From contig JACKJT010000001.1 in NCBI GenBank assembly GCA_020637795.1, positions 496,001-560,000 of the forward strand: 64,000 bases of DNA, in the 5' to 3' direction. The notes below the pieces were generated by a model. It made no database searches. It worked only from the letters and a program-made list of their open reading frames with translations, and had not been told where the DNA came from. The DNA is from Hoeflea sp. GTDB lineage: Bacteria > Pseudomonadota > Alphaproteobacteria > Rhizobiales > Rhizobiaceae. The position numbers and the translations under genes are program-made. Each line of letters begins with the position of its first letter. Position 1 is the first letter of the stretch. Shown here in pieces: positions 1-8,512 of the stretch.

Positions 1-367
1 AATCACGGATAAGCGCCACGTTGACGGTGAACTCGTTGCGGCCGGCGATGAAATCGCCGGTGCCGTCGAGCGCATCGACCAGGAAATAGGAGGCCTGGGT
101 GGAGTTCGGGCATTTGCCATCCTCGGCCATTTCCTCGGCCACCACGGGGACATCCGGGAACTGCTCCGTCAACTTTGCAAGGATGATGGCTTCAGCGGCG
201 CGGTCGGCCTGGGTGACAGGCGTCGAATCCGACTTGATGGAAACCCGGGCACCCGCGGCACGGGCTGCAAGGATTTCCTTCCCCGCCGCAATCGCCGCTT
301 TCTCAAAAGTATCGATCAGGTCCGGCAAGGGCTGGTGATCGGTTTCGGCTCGGTCTGCGGCGCCCAT
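1..367 (-). CDS. cysQ: 3'(2'),5'-bisphosphate nucleotidase CysQ, N-terminal part
   Basis: Inositol-monophosphatase superfamily enzyme that hydrolyses 3'-phosphoadenosine 5'-phosphate or a related by-product of sulfate assimilation. The reverse strand reads from ATG at 367 to the window edge without a stop, about 122 residues. The visible N-terminal half has the family metal-binding signatures: the VVAEEMAEDG segment and the DALDGTGDF motif (the family D-x-x-D-G-T). It is divergent from cysHDN, which fits a sulfur role. The C-terminal half lies outside the window, so completeness cannot be judged. It could be called a generic inositol monophosphatase, but the neighbourhood favours CysQ. Confidence 0.88.
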   Translation of the reverse strand, partial: MGAADRAETDHQPLPDLIDTFEKAAIAAGKEILAARAAGARVSIKSDSTPVTQADRAAEAIILAKLTEQFPDVPVVAEEMAEDGKCPNSTQASYFLVDALDGTGDFIAGRNEFTVNVALIRD

Positions 368-593
368 CGGCAATGATCCAGGGTCGGATTGTCGTTGCGT
401 TCTGGCGTCGCATGATTGCAGCGCCCGGTCAATCATCAGTGCGACGCAACAGTGGCGGTATTTGGACAGGTTTTTTCGTCCTACCCCGCCTGAGCGGAAC
501 AACAGACCTCTCCGGCCCGGGCAAAAAGACTGTGATGCCTCGCTTTGGCGTGCACGGGAGTTGAAAATTGAGACTTCAATCGGAGCCGCTCCC

Positions 594-1433
594 ATGTCGA
601 AAGCCACCACGTCCAAAGCCGCCTCGGACCCGGATTACGGTCCCCAGCTCGCCGCGCAACTGAACGCGGAACTTGCCTCGATGGCGCTGCCGGGCCGGAT
701 GCTGCGCATCGCCTCGCTGGGCCGGGCGGTGTTCACTACCTCGCTGGGGCTTGAGGACCAGGTGCTGACCTCGATCATCGCGGCGACCAGGGCGGATGTG
801 CGGATCGTCACGCTCGATACCGGGCGACTGTTCAAGGAAACCGAAACGCTGATCGGCGAGACCGAGACGCGCTATGGCCTGTCTATCGAGGTGTTCCGGC
901 CCTGGAAGGACGAGGTCGACGGCTTCGTGGCGCTTTACGGCATGAACGGGTTTTACGACAGCGTCGAGGCGCGGCATGCCTGCTGCCACGCCCGCAAGCT
1001 GCAGCCGCTCGGCCGGGCGCTGGCGGACGCCGAGATCTGGGTCACCGGGCTGAGGCGCGGCCAGTCGGGAAACCGGGCCAATGCGCCGCTTGCCGAATGG
1101 GACGCCGACCGCAGCCTGCTGAAAATCAATCCGCTGGCCGACCAGTCGCTCGAAGCGCTGCAGGCCCGCGCCAGGGCCGACGACGTGCCGGTCAACCCGC
1201 TGCATGCGAAAGGCTTTCCCTCGATCGGCTGCGAGCCCTGCACCCGCGCCATCAAGCCGGGCGAACCCGAGCGCGCCGGGCGCTGGTGGTGGGAGCAGGA
1301 CGAGCGCCGCGAGTGCGGCCTGCATCTCTCTGCCTCGGTTTCGGGCTCGCGTGCGCAAGGCCAGCCGAAGGTCACAGATTCCGCTTCCCGGGCCGCTTCC
1401 AAGGTCCCGGCCTCCCCGGCCGCGACCTCCTGA
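594..1433 (+). CDS. cysH: Assimilatory adenylylsulfate (APS/PAPS) reductase
   Basis: Reduces adenylylsulfate to sulfite with thioredoxin. The 279-residue protein has the four cysteines of the 4Fe-4S APS-reductase subgroup (CC at about 130-131, GCEPC at about 213-216) and the catalytic ECGLH motif near residue 241. The iron-sulfur cysteines point to APS rather than PAPS as substrate. The open frame extends upstream to 462, but the ATG at 594 begins just before family-like sequence, so it is preferred. The last 30 or so residues are a Ser/Ala/Pro-rich tail without recognisable domain. First gene of a cysH-cysD-cysN operon; cysD begins 14-20 nt downstream. Confidence 0.93.
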   Translation: MSKATTSKAASDPDYGPQLAAQLNAELASMALPGRMLRIASLGRAVFTTSLGLEDQVLTSIIAATRADVRIVTLDTGRLFKETETLIGETETRYGLSIEVFRPWKDEVDGFVALYGMNGFYDSVEARHACCHARKLQPLGRALADAEIWVTGLRRGQSGNRANAPLAEWDADRSLLKINPLADQSLEALQARARADDVPVNPLHAKGFPSIGCEPCTRAIKPGEPERAGRWWWEQDERRECGLHLSASVSGSRAQGQPKVTDSASRAASKVPASPAATS

Positions 1434-1447
1434 GTTTTTGCAAGGAC

Positions 1448-2386
1448 ATGATCATGAACGTGATTGAACACGGGCGCGGCAAGCCGCCGCTCGACCCGCA
1501 CCTGAAGGCGCTGGAGAACGAGGCGATCCACATCTTTCGCGAGGTGGCGGCTGAATTCGAGCGGCCGGTGATGCTCTATTCGATCGGCAAGGATTCCTCG
1601 GTGCTCTTGCACCTGGCGCTGAAGGCATTCCACCCGGGCAAGCTGCCGTTTCCGCTGGTGCATATCGACACCGGCTGGAAGTTTCCGGAAATGATCGCCT
1701 TCCGCGACCAGGTGGTGGCCAGGCACGGGCTCGACCTGATCGCCCACACCAACCCCGAAGGCTTGCGCGACAACGTCACCCCGTTCAGCCACGGCTCGGC
1801 ACGCTACACCGACATCATGAAGACGCAGGCGCTGAAGCAGGCGCTCGACATAGGCCGCTACGACGCGGCCTTCGGCGGCGCGCGGCGCGACGAGGAAGCC
1901 TCCCGCGCCAAGGAGCGGATCTACTCGTTCCGCACGCCGGACCACGCCTGGGACCCGCGCAACCAGCGCCCGGAACTCTGGTCGATCCACAACGGCATGA
2001 TCCATCCGGGCGAAAGCGTGCGCGCCTTCCCGCTGTCGAACTGGACCGAGGTCGACATCTGGCGCTACATCCAGGCCGAACGGATCGAGCTGGTGCCGCT
2101 CTATTTCGCCGAGCGCCGCAAGGTCGTCGAACGCGACGGCATGCTGATCCTGGCCGAAGACAAGCGGCTGGAACTGCTGCCCGACGAACAGGTGCGCGAG
2201 GAAATGGTGCGGTTCCGCACGCTCGGCTGCTTCCCGCTCACCGGCGCGGTGCGCTCGCAGGCCACCACACTCGACGAGGTTATCGAAGAGCTTGAAATCG
2301 CCACCGTCTCCGAACGCCAGGGCCGCGCCATCGACCGCGACCAGTCCGGTTCCATGGAAAAGAAAAAACGCGAAGGCTATTTCTGA
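1448..2386 (+). CDS. cysD: Sulfate adenylyltransferase subunit 2 (CysD)
   Basis: Small catalytic subunit of ATP sulfurylase, which makes adenylylsulfate from ATP and sulfate; CysN is the GTPase partner. The 312-residue protein has the PP-loop SIGKDSS near residue 50, the GGARRDEEASRAKER segment and the usual C-terminus ending KKKREGYF. Two close ATGs (1448 and 1454) are possible. The stop overlaps the start of cysN (TGATG), implying translational coupling. Confidence 0.96.
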   Translation: MIMNVIEHGRGKPPLDPHLKALENEAIHIFREVAAEFERPVMLYSIGKDSSVLLHLALKAFHPGKLPFPLVHIDTGWKFPEMIAFRDQVVARHGLDLIAHTNPEGLRDNVTPFSHGSARYTDIMKTQALKQALDIGRYDAAFGGARRDEEASRAKERIYSFRTPDHAWDPRNQRPELWSIHNGMIHPGESVRAFPLSNWTEVDIWRYIQAERIELVPLYFAERRKVVERDGMLILAEDKRLELLPDEQVREEMVRFRTLGCFPLTGAVRSQATTLDEVIEELEIATVSERQGRAIDRDQSGSMEKKKREGYF

Positions 2387-3873
2387 TGAGTTCTCAATCA
2401 CTTTCGCAGACCGCCGCAGAGATTGATTCCGCAGCGACTGAACCCGCCGCCCTGCACCATCCGGAGACGGTGGCGCGTCAGGCGCGGCCGCTGCGCTTCA
2501 TCACCTGCGGCTCGGTCGACGACGGCAAGTCGACGCTGATCGGCCGGCTGCTGTGGGACACCAAGGCGGTGAAGGAAGACCAGGCGGCGACGCTCAGACG
2601 CGATTCCACCGGCAAGCAGAACGAACTCGGCCTGCCGGATTTCGCGCTGCTGCTCGACGGGCTGCAGGCCGAGCGCGAACAGGGCATCACCATCGATGTC
2701 GCCTACCGCTATTTTTCCACCGACCGGCGCTCGTTCATCGTCGCCGACACGCCGGGCCACGTGCAATACACCCGCAACATGGCGACCGGCGCCTCGACCG
2801 CCGATCTCGCAGTGCTGCTGGTCGACGCGCGCGCCGGCATTCTCGAACAGACCCGCAGGCACGCCACCATCGCGTCGCTGATGGGCATCCGCCAGTTCGT
2901 GCTGGCGGTCAACAAGATCGATCTCGCGGACTATGACGAGGCCCGCTTCCGGACGATCTCGCGCGACTTCAGGGAAATCGCGCTGTCGCTCGGCGTGCGC
3001 CAGGTCACGGCGATCCCGGTGTCGGCGCTCAAGGGCGAGAACATCGTCATGCGCGGCGGCGAGGTGATGCCCTGGTATGGCGGGCCGACGCTGGTGGAGA
3101 CGCTGGAAAAGGCGACGCAGCGCACCGGCCAGACCACCGGCTTCCGGCTGCCGGTGCAGCGCGTCTCGCGCCCGGGCGAAGGGTTCCGCGGCTACCAGGG
3201 CACGGTTGCCGGCGGCTCGATCAAGCCCGGCGACAGCGTCGTGGTGCTGCCCTCGGGCGTCGAAGCCAACGTCAAGGCGATCGTCACCTACGATCTGGTG
3301 CGCAACGCGGCCGTGGCCGGCGACGCCATCACCCTGGTGCTCGACCGCCCGGTCGACGTGGCGCGCGGCGACATGATCGCGGCGATCGACCAGCGGCCGC
3401 AGACCGGCCGTGCCTTCAATGCCCGGCTGGTGGCGCTGTCGCCGGACGGGATCGTGCCGGGCAAGCGCTACTGGCTGAAGGCAGGCGCGCGGCGCCAGCG
3501 GGTGATGGTGCGTCCCACTTCGGCGCTGGATCTGACCAGTGGCAACTGGGACGACGCCAGCTTCCTGCCGGTCAACGGCATCGGCGTGGTCGAGCTCGAT
3601 TTCGAGGACACCGCGATCTTCGACACTTACGAGACCAACCGTGAAACCGGCGCCTTCATCCTGATCGATCCGGAAAGCCTCAACACGGTGGCCGGCGGCA
3701 TGATCGACGGCAAGCGCTCGAAATCCGGCCGCTTCGACGCCCTCCCCGACGCCGACCGCGCCACGATCACCCTGCCCGCGCGGCTTCTGGAAACGTTCCT
3801 GAAAACCGAATTCGCCCGCGCGCATGCCGGCGAGATAAGGGTGGCGGGCCCCGAGGAGGTGGACGGGGAGTAG
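2386..3873 (+). CDS. cysN: Sulfate adenylyltransferase subunit 1, GTPase (CysN)
   Basis: EF-Tu-like GTPase subunit that couples GTP hydrolysis to APS formation by CysD. Visible G motifs: GSVDDGKST (P loop, about residues 42-50), DTPGH (about 121) and NKID (about 176), followed by beta-barrel domains. At 495 residues it is CysN alone. The APS-kinase (CysC) domain often fused in rhizobial NodQ/CysNC proteins is absent, consistent with the APS-type reductase encoded by cysH, which does not need PAPS. Confidence 0.96.
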   Translation: MSSQSLSQTAAEIDSAATEPAALHHPETVARQARPLRFITCGSVDDGKSTLIGRLLWDTKAVKEDQAATLRRDSTGKQNELGLPDFALLLDGLQAEREQGITIDVAYRYFSTDRRSFIVADTPGHVQYTRNMATGASTADLAVLLVDARAGILEQTRRHATIASLMGIRQFVLAVNKIDLADYDEARFRTISRDFREIALSLGVRQVTAIPVSALKGENIVMRGGEVMPWYGGPTLVETLEKATQRTGQTTGFRLPVQRVSRPGEGFRGYQGTVAGGSIKPGDSVVVLPSGVEANVKAIVTYDLVRNAAVAGDAITLVLDRPVDVARGDMIAAIDQRPQTGRAFNARLVALSPDGIVPGKRYWLKAGARRQRVMVRPTSALDLTSGNWDDASFLPVNGIGVVELDFEDTAIFDTYETNRETGAFILIDPESLNTVAGGMIDGKRSKSGRFDALPDADRATITLPARLLETFLKTEFARAHAGEIRVAGPEEVDGE

Positions 3874-4266
3874 CGGGCGCTGGCGGGCGGATCAGCCGAA
3901 CGGCTGACTCCCGTGCGCGACGGGCGCTGTGGGCCGGAGGCTGGCAGAGGCAGGGAATACGCCGGATGCGGTGTTAGGTGGAAGGCAGCTTTCGGCTCTG
4001 GGATGAGGTTCGCCGGCCTCTTTTTCACGGTTGCTTTCGGGCGTCCTTCCGCTGCCAAAAAAAACAGTCGGTTGCCCCTTTAGAGTTGCCATTGGATTCG
4101 GCTGATCGAATGTACGGACGTGAAAACCAAACCACGCTCGCAGTCGCGGAGTATCACGTACGCTGCACATTGCGTCCTCCATTTATTCATCTAATGTGTT
4201 CTGCATCATTTCAAGGCACGACCCAAGCCGGGGTGCGGCAAGACCATATCAGGAGCGCGAATTCAC
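3874..4266. other. Intergenic region between cysN and the hupE-like gene
   Basis: A 393-nt stretch with no convincing gene. Just after the cysN stop there is a short hairpin (3892-3897 pairing with 3902-3907, TCAGCC/GGCTGA) without a following T-run, so at most a weak terminator. The remainder should contain the promoter of the hupE-like pair. No B12-box or other riboswitch core was recognised. Small open frames here are in all likelihood spurious. Confidence 0.5.
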
Positions 4267-4899
4267 ATGCTTAGTTCCATCGGTAGATTCCCCGTGACAC
4301 TTCGCACGACAAGAAGTTTCCTTCTTGGCCTGACGATCCTGATTGCAGCAATTGGAAGTGCTTCACCTGCATTCGCCCATACCGGTGAAGGCATGGCCGG
4401 TGGTTTCCTGAGCGGTTTGACACACCCGATCTTCGGTTGGGATCATGTTGTTGCCATGGTGGCGGTAGGCTTGTGGGGCGCAGTGCTCGGGAGCCCGGCG
4501 ATCTGGATTCTGCCAATCACTTTTCCCCTGGTCATGGCCCTCGGGGCAGCGCTCGGAGTGGCAGGTATTCCCGTACCGTTCATCGAAGCAGGGATTGCGC
4601 TTTCGGGCGTTGTTCTGGGCCTTTTGGTTGCCCTCATGGTCCGCGCTCCGATCGCCATTGCTGCCGTTCTCGTCGCAATCTTCGCAATTTTCCATGGCTA
4701 TGCCCATGGCGCCGAACTGCCAGAAGCAGCCAATCCGTTTGCCTACGCAATCGGCTTCGTGATCGCGACCGGAGCCTTGCATCTAATCGGTATTCTGTTC
4801 GGCACACTCACCGGTCATGCCTGGGGCAAATGGGCCATCCGGGCGGGCGGCGCAGTCATCGCCCTCGTGGGCGCTGCATTTCTTGCCGGCGTTGCTTGA
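4267..4899 (+). CDS. HupE/UreJ family protein, probable Ni/Co permease
   Basis: Integral membrane protein of 210 residues with an N-terminal signal peptide ending about SPAFAH and roughly six hydrophobic segments. The family signatures are present: HPIFGWDH after the first segment and FHGYAHGAE in the middle. HupE/UreJ proteins are thought to transport nickel or cobalt; the metal here cannot be told from sequence. No urease or hydrogenase genes lie in the window. A second related-looking membrane gene follows 29 nt downstream, so the two are probably one operon. Confidence 0.87.
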   Translation: MLSSIGRFPVTLRTTRSFLLGLTILIAAIGSASPAFAHTGEGMAGGFLSGLTHPIFGWDHVVAMVAVGLWGAVLGSPAIWILPITFPLVMALGAALGVAGIPVPFIEAGIALSGVVLGLLVALMVRAPIAIAAVLVAIFAIFHGYAHGAELPEAANPFAYAIGFVIATGALHLIGILFGTLTGHAWGKWAIRAGGAVIALVGAAFLAGVA

Positions 4900-4928
4900 T
4901 CTTCCTGTCCACGATACGTGCGGCCGAT

Positions 4929-5561
4929 ATGGCTACAGGAGTGAGGAAAGCTAGCGCGCGGATGATCCGTGCGGCAATCCTGCTGCTTGCCTTTACCCGG
5001 CAGGCTACGGCACATGATTTTGGCTTGGGCGGCGACGCCTATGCCGAATTCCTGTCAGGCTGTGCAGCCGTTCTGACCGAATTGCCTGTGATGATCGCGA
5101 TGATCGCGACTGGCATACTGGTTTCGTTATGGGATCGTGAAGGCTTGCCCAAGGTCTGGCTTGCGTTTGTGGCAGGTGTCGTCGGAGGCATGCTGGTTGC
5201 CACTGCCGCTCTCATCGAACCCGTAACTGTCGCCTATGGTTCGGCCATTGCCCTGGGACTTCTTGCGGCTGCCGCCGTCACACCTGATTTGAAACTGATG
5301 CGCCTGGTCCTGTTCTTCGCAGGGTTCCTGCCAGTAGCGGCACTTCTGTCAGATCATGAATTCGGAACGGTGCCTCTGGCGGCATATGCAGGCATCCTGT
5401 TCATGACGAATATCGTTCTGTCAGCATCTGCAGGATTGGTGTCGATAGCATTGAAGAACATACCCTTCAGCTGGGTTTCGATTGCGTTCAGAGCGCTGGC
5501 TTCGTGGCTGGTTGCAATTGCGCTGATAAGCTTTTCGTTCCTTTTGCGCACAGGCTTCTGA
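4929..5561 (+). CDS. HupE/UreJ-like membrane protein (second of pair)
   Basis: 210-residue membrane protein with a signal-like N-terminus (MIRAAILLLAF...ATAHD) and five to six hydrophobic helices. It lies 29 nt after the first HupE-like gene. It resembles the divergent HupE/UreJ-2 type in size, mature N-terminus beginning near a His-Asp, and topology, but it lacks the clear HPxxGxDH and HGxAHG motifs of its neighbour. Neither start (ATG 4929 or ATG 4962) has a convincing ribosome binding site; 4962 would put the signal peptide at the very N-terminus. The function is inferred mainly from neighbourhood. Confidence 0.65.
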   Translation: MATGVRKASARMIRAAILLLAFTRQATAHDFGLGGDAYAEFLSGCAAVLTELPVMIAMIATGILVSLWDREGLPKVWLAFVAGVVGGMLVATAALIEPVTVAYGSAIALGLLAAAAVTPDLKLMRLVLFFAGFLPVAALLSDHEFGTVPLAAYAGILFMTNIVLSASAGLVSIALKNIPFSWVSIAFRALASWLVAIALISFSFLLRTGF

Positions 5562-5825
5562 CCGGATTCAAATGGCAGATTAGCCCATCCAATACCTGGC
5601 AGCGCCATTCCGTTGACCGATCACATTCCAGATATTCGAATGGCAGGCAGTGAAGGCCCACTCACTGCCCATGGCCGCTGTTCGTCGCTTACCAATCAAT
5701 GCACTGCCATTTGAGTTCAATGCAGACCTCCCCCACATTCACCGCAGCGCAGCAACGATTCCTTAGAAGCTTCGTGGTCTGATTGATTAAAGTTTTCATC
5801 AAACCCGGATCCTGGGCTTCTCTTC

Positions 5826-7220
5826 ATGGAACATTACGACTTCATCGTCATCGGCAGCGGCCCGGCGGGGCGGCGGGCGGCCATCCAGGCGGCCAAGTTC
5901 GGCAAGAAGGTGCTGGTGGTGGAGCGCGGCGGCCGGGTTGGCGGGGTCTCGGTTCACACCGGCACCATTCCCTCGAAGACGCTGAGGGAAACCGCGCTCA
6001 ACCTGTCGGGCTGGCGCGAGCGCGGGTTTTACGGGCGGTCCTACCGGGTCAAGCAGGACCTGACGGCGGGCGACCTCAGGGCCCGGCTCGACATCACGCT
6101 CAACCACGAGATCGAGGTGCTCGAACACCAGTTCGCCCGCAACCGGGTCACCACGCTGCGCGGCGAGGCGCGGTTCAAGGACAAGAGCATCATCGAGGTC
6201 GAAGGCGAACAGGGCGAGACCTTCGAATTCTCCGCCGATTCCATCCTGCTGGCGGTCGGCACGGTGCCGTTCAGGCCGGACTACGTGCCGTTTGACGGCA
6301 AGCAGATCTTCGACAGCGACGAAATCCTGACGCTTGACCACCTGCCCCGCTCGATCGCGGTGATCGGCGCGGGCGTCATCGGCATCGAGTACGCGACGAT
6401 CTTCAGTTCGCTCGACGTGCATGTGACGCTGATCGAGCCGCGCGACACCATGCTCGATTTCATCGACCGCGAGCTGATCGGCGATTTCACCCATCAGCTC
6501 AAGGACCGCGGCATGGTGCTGCGCTTCGGCCGCAAGGCGGAAAAGATCAGCCGGCTCGACGACGGCATGTGCGAGATCCGGATGGAGGGCGGCAGGAACA
6601 TCCGCACCGAAATGGTGCTGTTCGCGGCCGGCCGCATGGGGGCAACGGCAGGGCTCAATCTCGAGGCCTGCGGGCTAGAGAGCGACAACCGCGGGCGGAT
6701 CAAGGTCGATCCGGTGACGTTCGCCACCGAGGTGCCCTCGATCTATGCCGCGGGCGACGTGATCGGCTTTCCGAGCCTGGCCTCGACATCGATGGAGCAG
6801 GGCCGGATCGCGGCCTGCCATGCGCTTGGGCGGCCGGCTTACGAGCCGCCGAAGTTCTTTCCCTACGGCATCTATTCGGTGCCGGAGATCTCGACCGTCG
6901 GCATGACCGAGGAAGAGGTGATCGAGCGCGGCATCGCCTATGAATGCGGCGTGGCGCGGTTCCGCGAGACCTCGCGCGGCCACATCATGGGGCTCAATAC
7001 CGGCATGCTGAAGATGATCTTCTCGCTGAAGACGCGGCGGCTGCTCGGCTGTCACATCGTCGGCGAAGGCGCCACCGAGCTCATTCACATCGGCCAGGCG
7101 GTGCTCAACCTGAAAGGCACACTCGAATATTTCGTCGAGAACACCTTCAACTATCCGACGCTCGCCGAAGCCTACAAGATCGCCGCGCTTGATGCCTGGA
7201 ACCGCATGCCGGAGAAGTGA
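5826..7220 (+). CDS. sthA: Si-specific NAD(P)+ transhydrogenase (soluble)
   Basis: Cytoplasmic FAD enzyme that transfers hydride between NADPH and NAD+. The 464-residue protein has the N-terminal FAD fold (VIGSGPAGRRAA), a second dinucleotide fold (VIGAGVIGIEYA, near residue 180), and a C-terminal dimerisation domain. The segment GGVSVHTGTIPSKTLRE lacks the CxxxxC redox pair of dihydrolipoamide dehydrogenase and glutathione reductase. This is the feature that marks SthA within this flavoprotein family. Apparently monocistronic; the 264-nt upstream region gives no clear operator. Confidence 0.92.
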   Translation: MEHYDFIVIGSGPAGRRAAIQAAKFGKKVLVVERGGRVGGVSVHTGTIPSKTLRETALNLSGWRERGFYGRSYRVKQDLTAGDLRARLDITLNHEIEVLEHQFARNRVTTLRGEARFKDKSIIEVEGEQGETFEFSADSILLAVGTVPFRPDYVPFDGKQIFDSDEILTLDHLPRSIAVIGAGVIGIEYATIFSSLDVHVTLIEPRDTMLDFIDRELIGDFTHQLKDRGMVLRFGRKAEKISRLDDGMCEIRMEGGRNIRTEMVLFAAGRMGATAGLNLEACGLESDNRGRIKVDPVTFATEVPSIYAAGDVIGFPSLASTSMEQGRIAACHALGRPAYEPPKFFPYGIYSVPEISTVGMTEEEVIERGIAYECGVARFRETSRGHIMGLNTGMLKMIFSLKTRRLLGCHIVGEGATELIHIGQAVLNLKGTLEYFVENTFNYPTLAEAYKIAALDAWNRMPEK

Positions 7221-7525
7221 GGTCTGGCTTTCGCGACGCCATACGCCGTTGACAGGACTGACCGTCGAGCCCTGTATCACAGGCACATCCGGCACAGACC
7301 CCGCGCCGTGTCGGAAATCTCGATTGAGCTGCCCGGGTTAAGCCGGTTTGCATTGCATGGCCGCATGTCCGGGTTAGCGCTTGCGGAACCATTTCGAATT
7401 CCGCAAGTTGCGTATCTGCAGCGGGCACCAGGGTTGCTGCGGGTGGTTTTATCGACTATCCCGCGCCCCTCACCGCCCCGAACGATGATGGTCATTGGAG
7501 CAGGCATGGACAGGACAGTTGAAAC
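7221..7525. other. Intergenic region between sthA and the DUF808 gene
   Basis: 305 nt with no gene I can support. A 73-codon open frame (7308..7529) overlaps the next start by four bases but has no family resemblance and no ribosome binding site, so it is not called. No hairpin with a T-run is evident. Confidence 0.4.
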
Positions 7526-8464
7526 ATGAGCGGATTGCTTGCCCTTCTCGACGACGTCGCGGCGCTGACCAAGCTGGCGGCCGCCCAACTCGACGATATT
7601 TCCGCGCAAGCCGCAAAGGTCGGGGTCAAGACGGCCGGGGTTCTGATCGACGATACCGCGGTGACGCCGAAGTATGTGCATGGACTGCCCGCCGCACGCG
7701 AACTGCCGATCGTCTGGCAAATCGCGCGCGGATCGCTGTTCAACAAGCTCGTCATTCTCCTGCCGATCGCGATGCTGCTGAACGTGTTCGCGCCATGGAT
7801 GCTGCCGCCGCTCCTGATGATCGGCGGCGCCTATCTGTGCTACGAGGGCGCGGAGAAGATCTGGCACCTGTTTCATCCGACGCCGATCCCTGTCGATGCC
7901 GACAACCCGATCGATCATGCGCATCTCGAAAAGCAACGCGTCGCCGGCGCCATCAAGACCGATTTCATCCTGTCGGCGGAAATCATGACGATCTCGCTTT
8001 CCTCGATCGAGGCAAGTTCGGTCTGGATGGAGGGCCTTGTCCTGGCGCTTGTTGCCGTCGGCATTACCGCGGCCGTCTATGGCAGCGTCGCGGTGCTGGT
8101 GAAGGCCGACGATGTCGGGCTGAGAATGGCGCAGGACGGCTATTTCGGGGCGACCCGGCGCATCGGACGCGGCATCGTGCGCGGCATGCCCGCCTTCATG
8201 GAAACCGTTGCCAGCATCGGCACGGCGGCGATGCTCTGGGTCGGCGGCTCGATCATCATTCATGGTCTCGAGAGTTTCGGTTTCACCACCATCGGCCATT
8301 TTGTTCATGACATGTCAGCCAAGGTGCGCGATGCCGTCTCCGTCGCGCCGGGTTTCCTCGGCTGGGCAACGGAAGCCCTTCTCTACGGCATTTTCGGCCT
8401 TGCGGTCGGGTTTGTGCTGCTTCTGATCATCAGCCTGGGCAGCCGCGTCTTCCGGCGCGGCTGA
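7526..8464 (+). CDS. DUF808 family inner-membrane protein (YedI-like)
   Basis: 312-residue protein with the DUF808 hallmark N-terminus (MSGLLALLDDVAALTKLAA) and the segment FNKLVILLPIAMLLN followed by GGAYLCYEGAEKIWH. Four to five hydrophobic segments indicate an inner-membrane location. The molecular function of the family is not known. It converges on the RND efflux permease, with only 48 nt between the two stops. Confidence 0.88.
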   Translation: MSGLLALLDDVAALTKLAAAQLDDISAQAAKVGVKTAGVLIDDTAVTPKYVHGLPAARELPIVWQIARGSLFNKLVILLPIAMLLNVFAPWMLPPLLMIGGAYLCYEGAEKIWHLFHPTPIPVDADNPIDHAHLEKQRVAGAIKTDFILSAEIMTISLSSIEASSVWMEGLVLALVAVGITAAVYGSVAVLVKADDVGLRMAQDGYFGATRRIGRGIVRGMPAFMETVASIGTAAMLWVGGSIIIHGLESFGFTTIGHFVHDMSAKVRDAVSVAPGFLGWATEALLYGIFGLAVGFVLLLIISLGSRVFRRG

Positions 8465-8512
8465 AACAGGCAGGCCCATCCCCCAACGACTGTAGCATGC
8501 GCCTTTCGCCGG

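Noticed and set aside
953..2401. Long minus-strand frame opposite cysH-cysD
   Set aside because: It is a shadow of two clearly identified plus-strand genes; such long antisense frames are common in GC-rich codon-biased DNA.
4080..4266. Cobalamin riboswitch upstream of the HupE-like gene
   Set aside because: No B12-box (AGYCMGGAGACCKGCC-like) or other conserved core found on the plus strand.
5783..5802. TTGAT...ATCAA inverted repeat upstream of sthA as an FNR site
   Set aside because: The spacer is ten bases instead of four, and no oxygen link is expected; likely chance.
7308..7529. 73-aa ORF overlapping the DUF808 start
   Set aside because: No ribosome site, no family resemblance, and low-complexity composition expected from GC-rich non-coding DNA.
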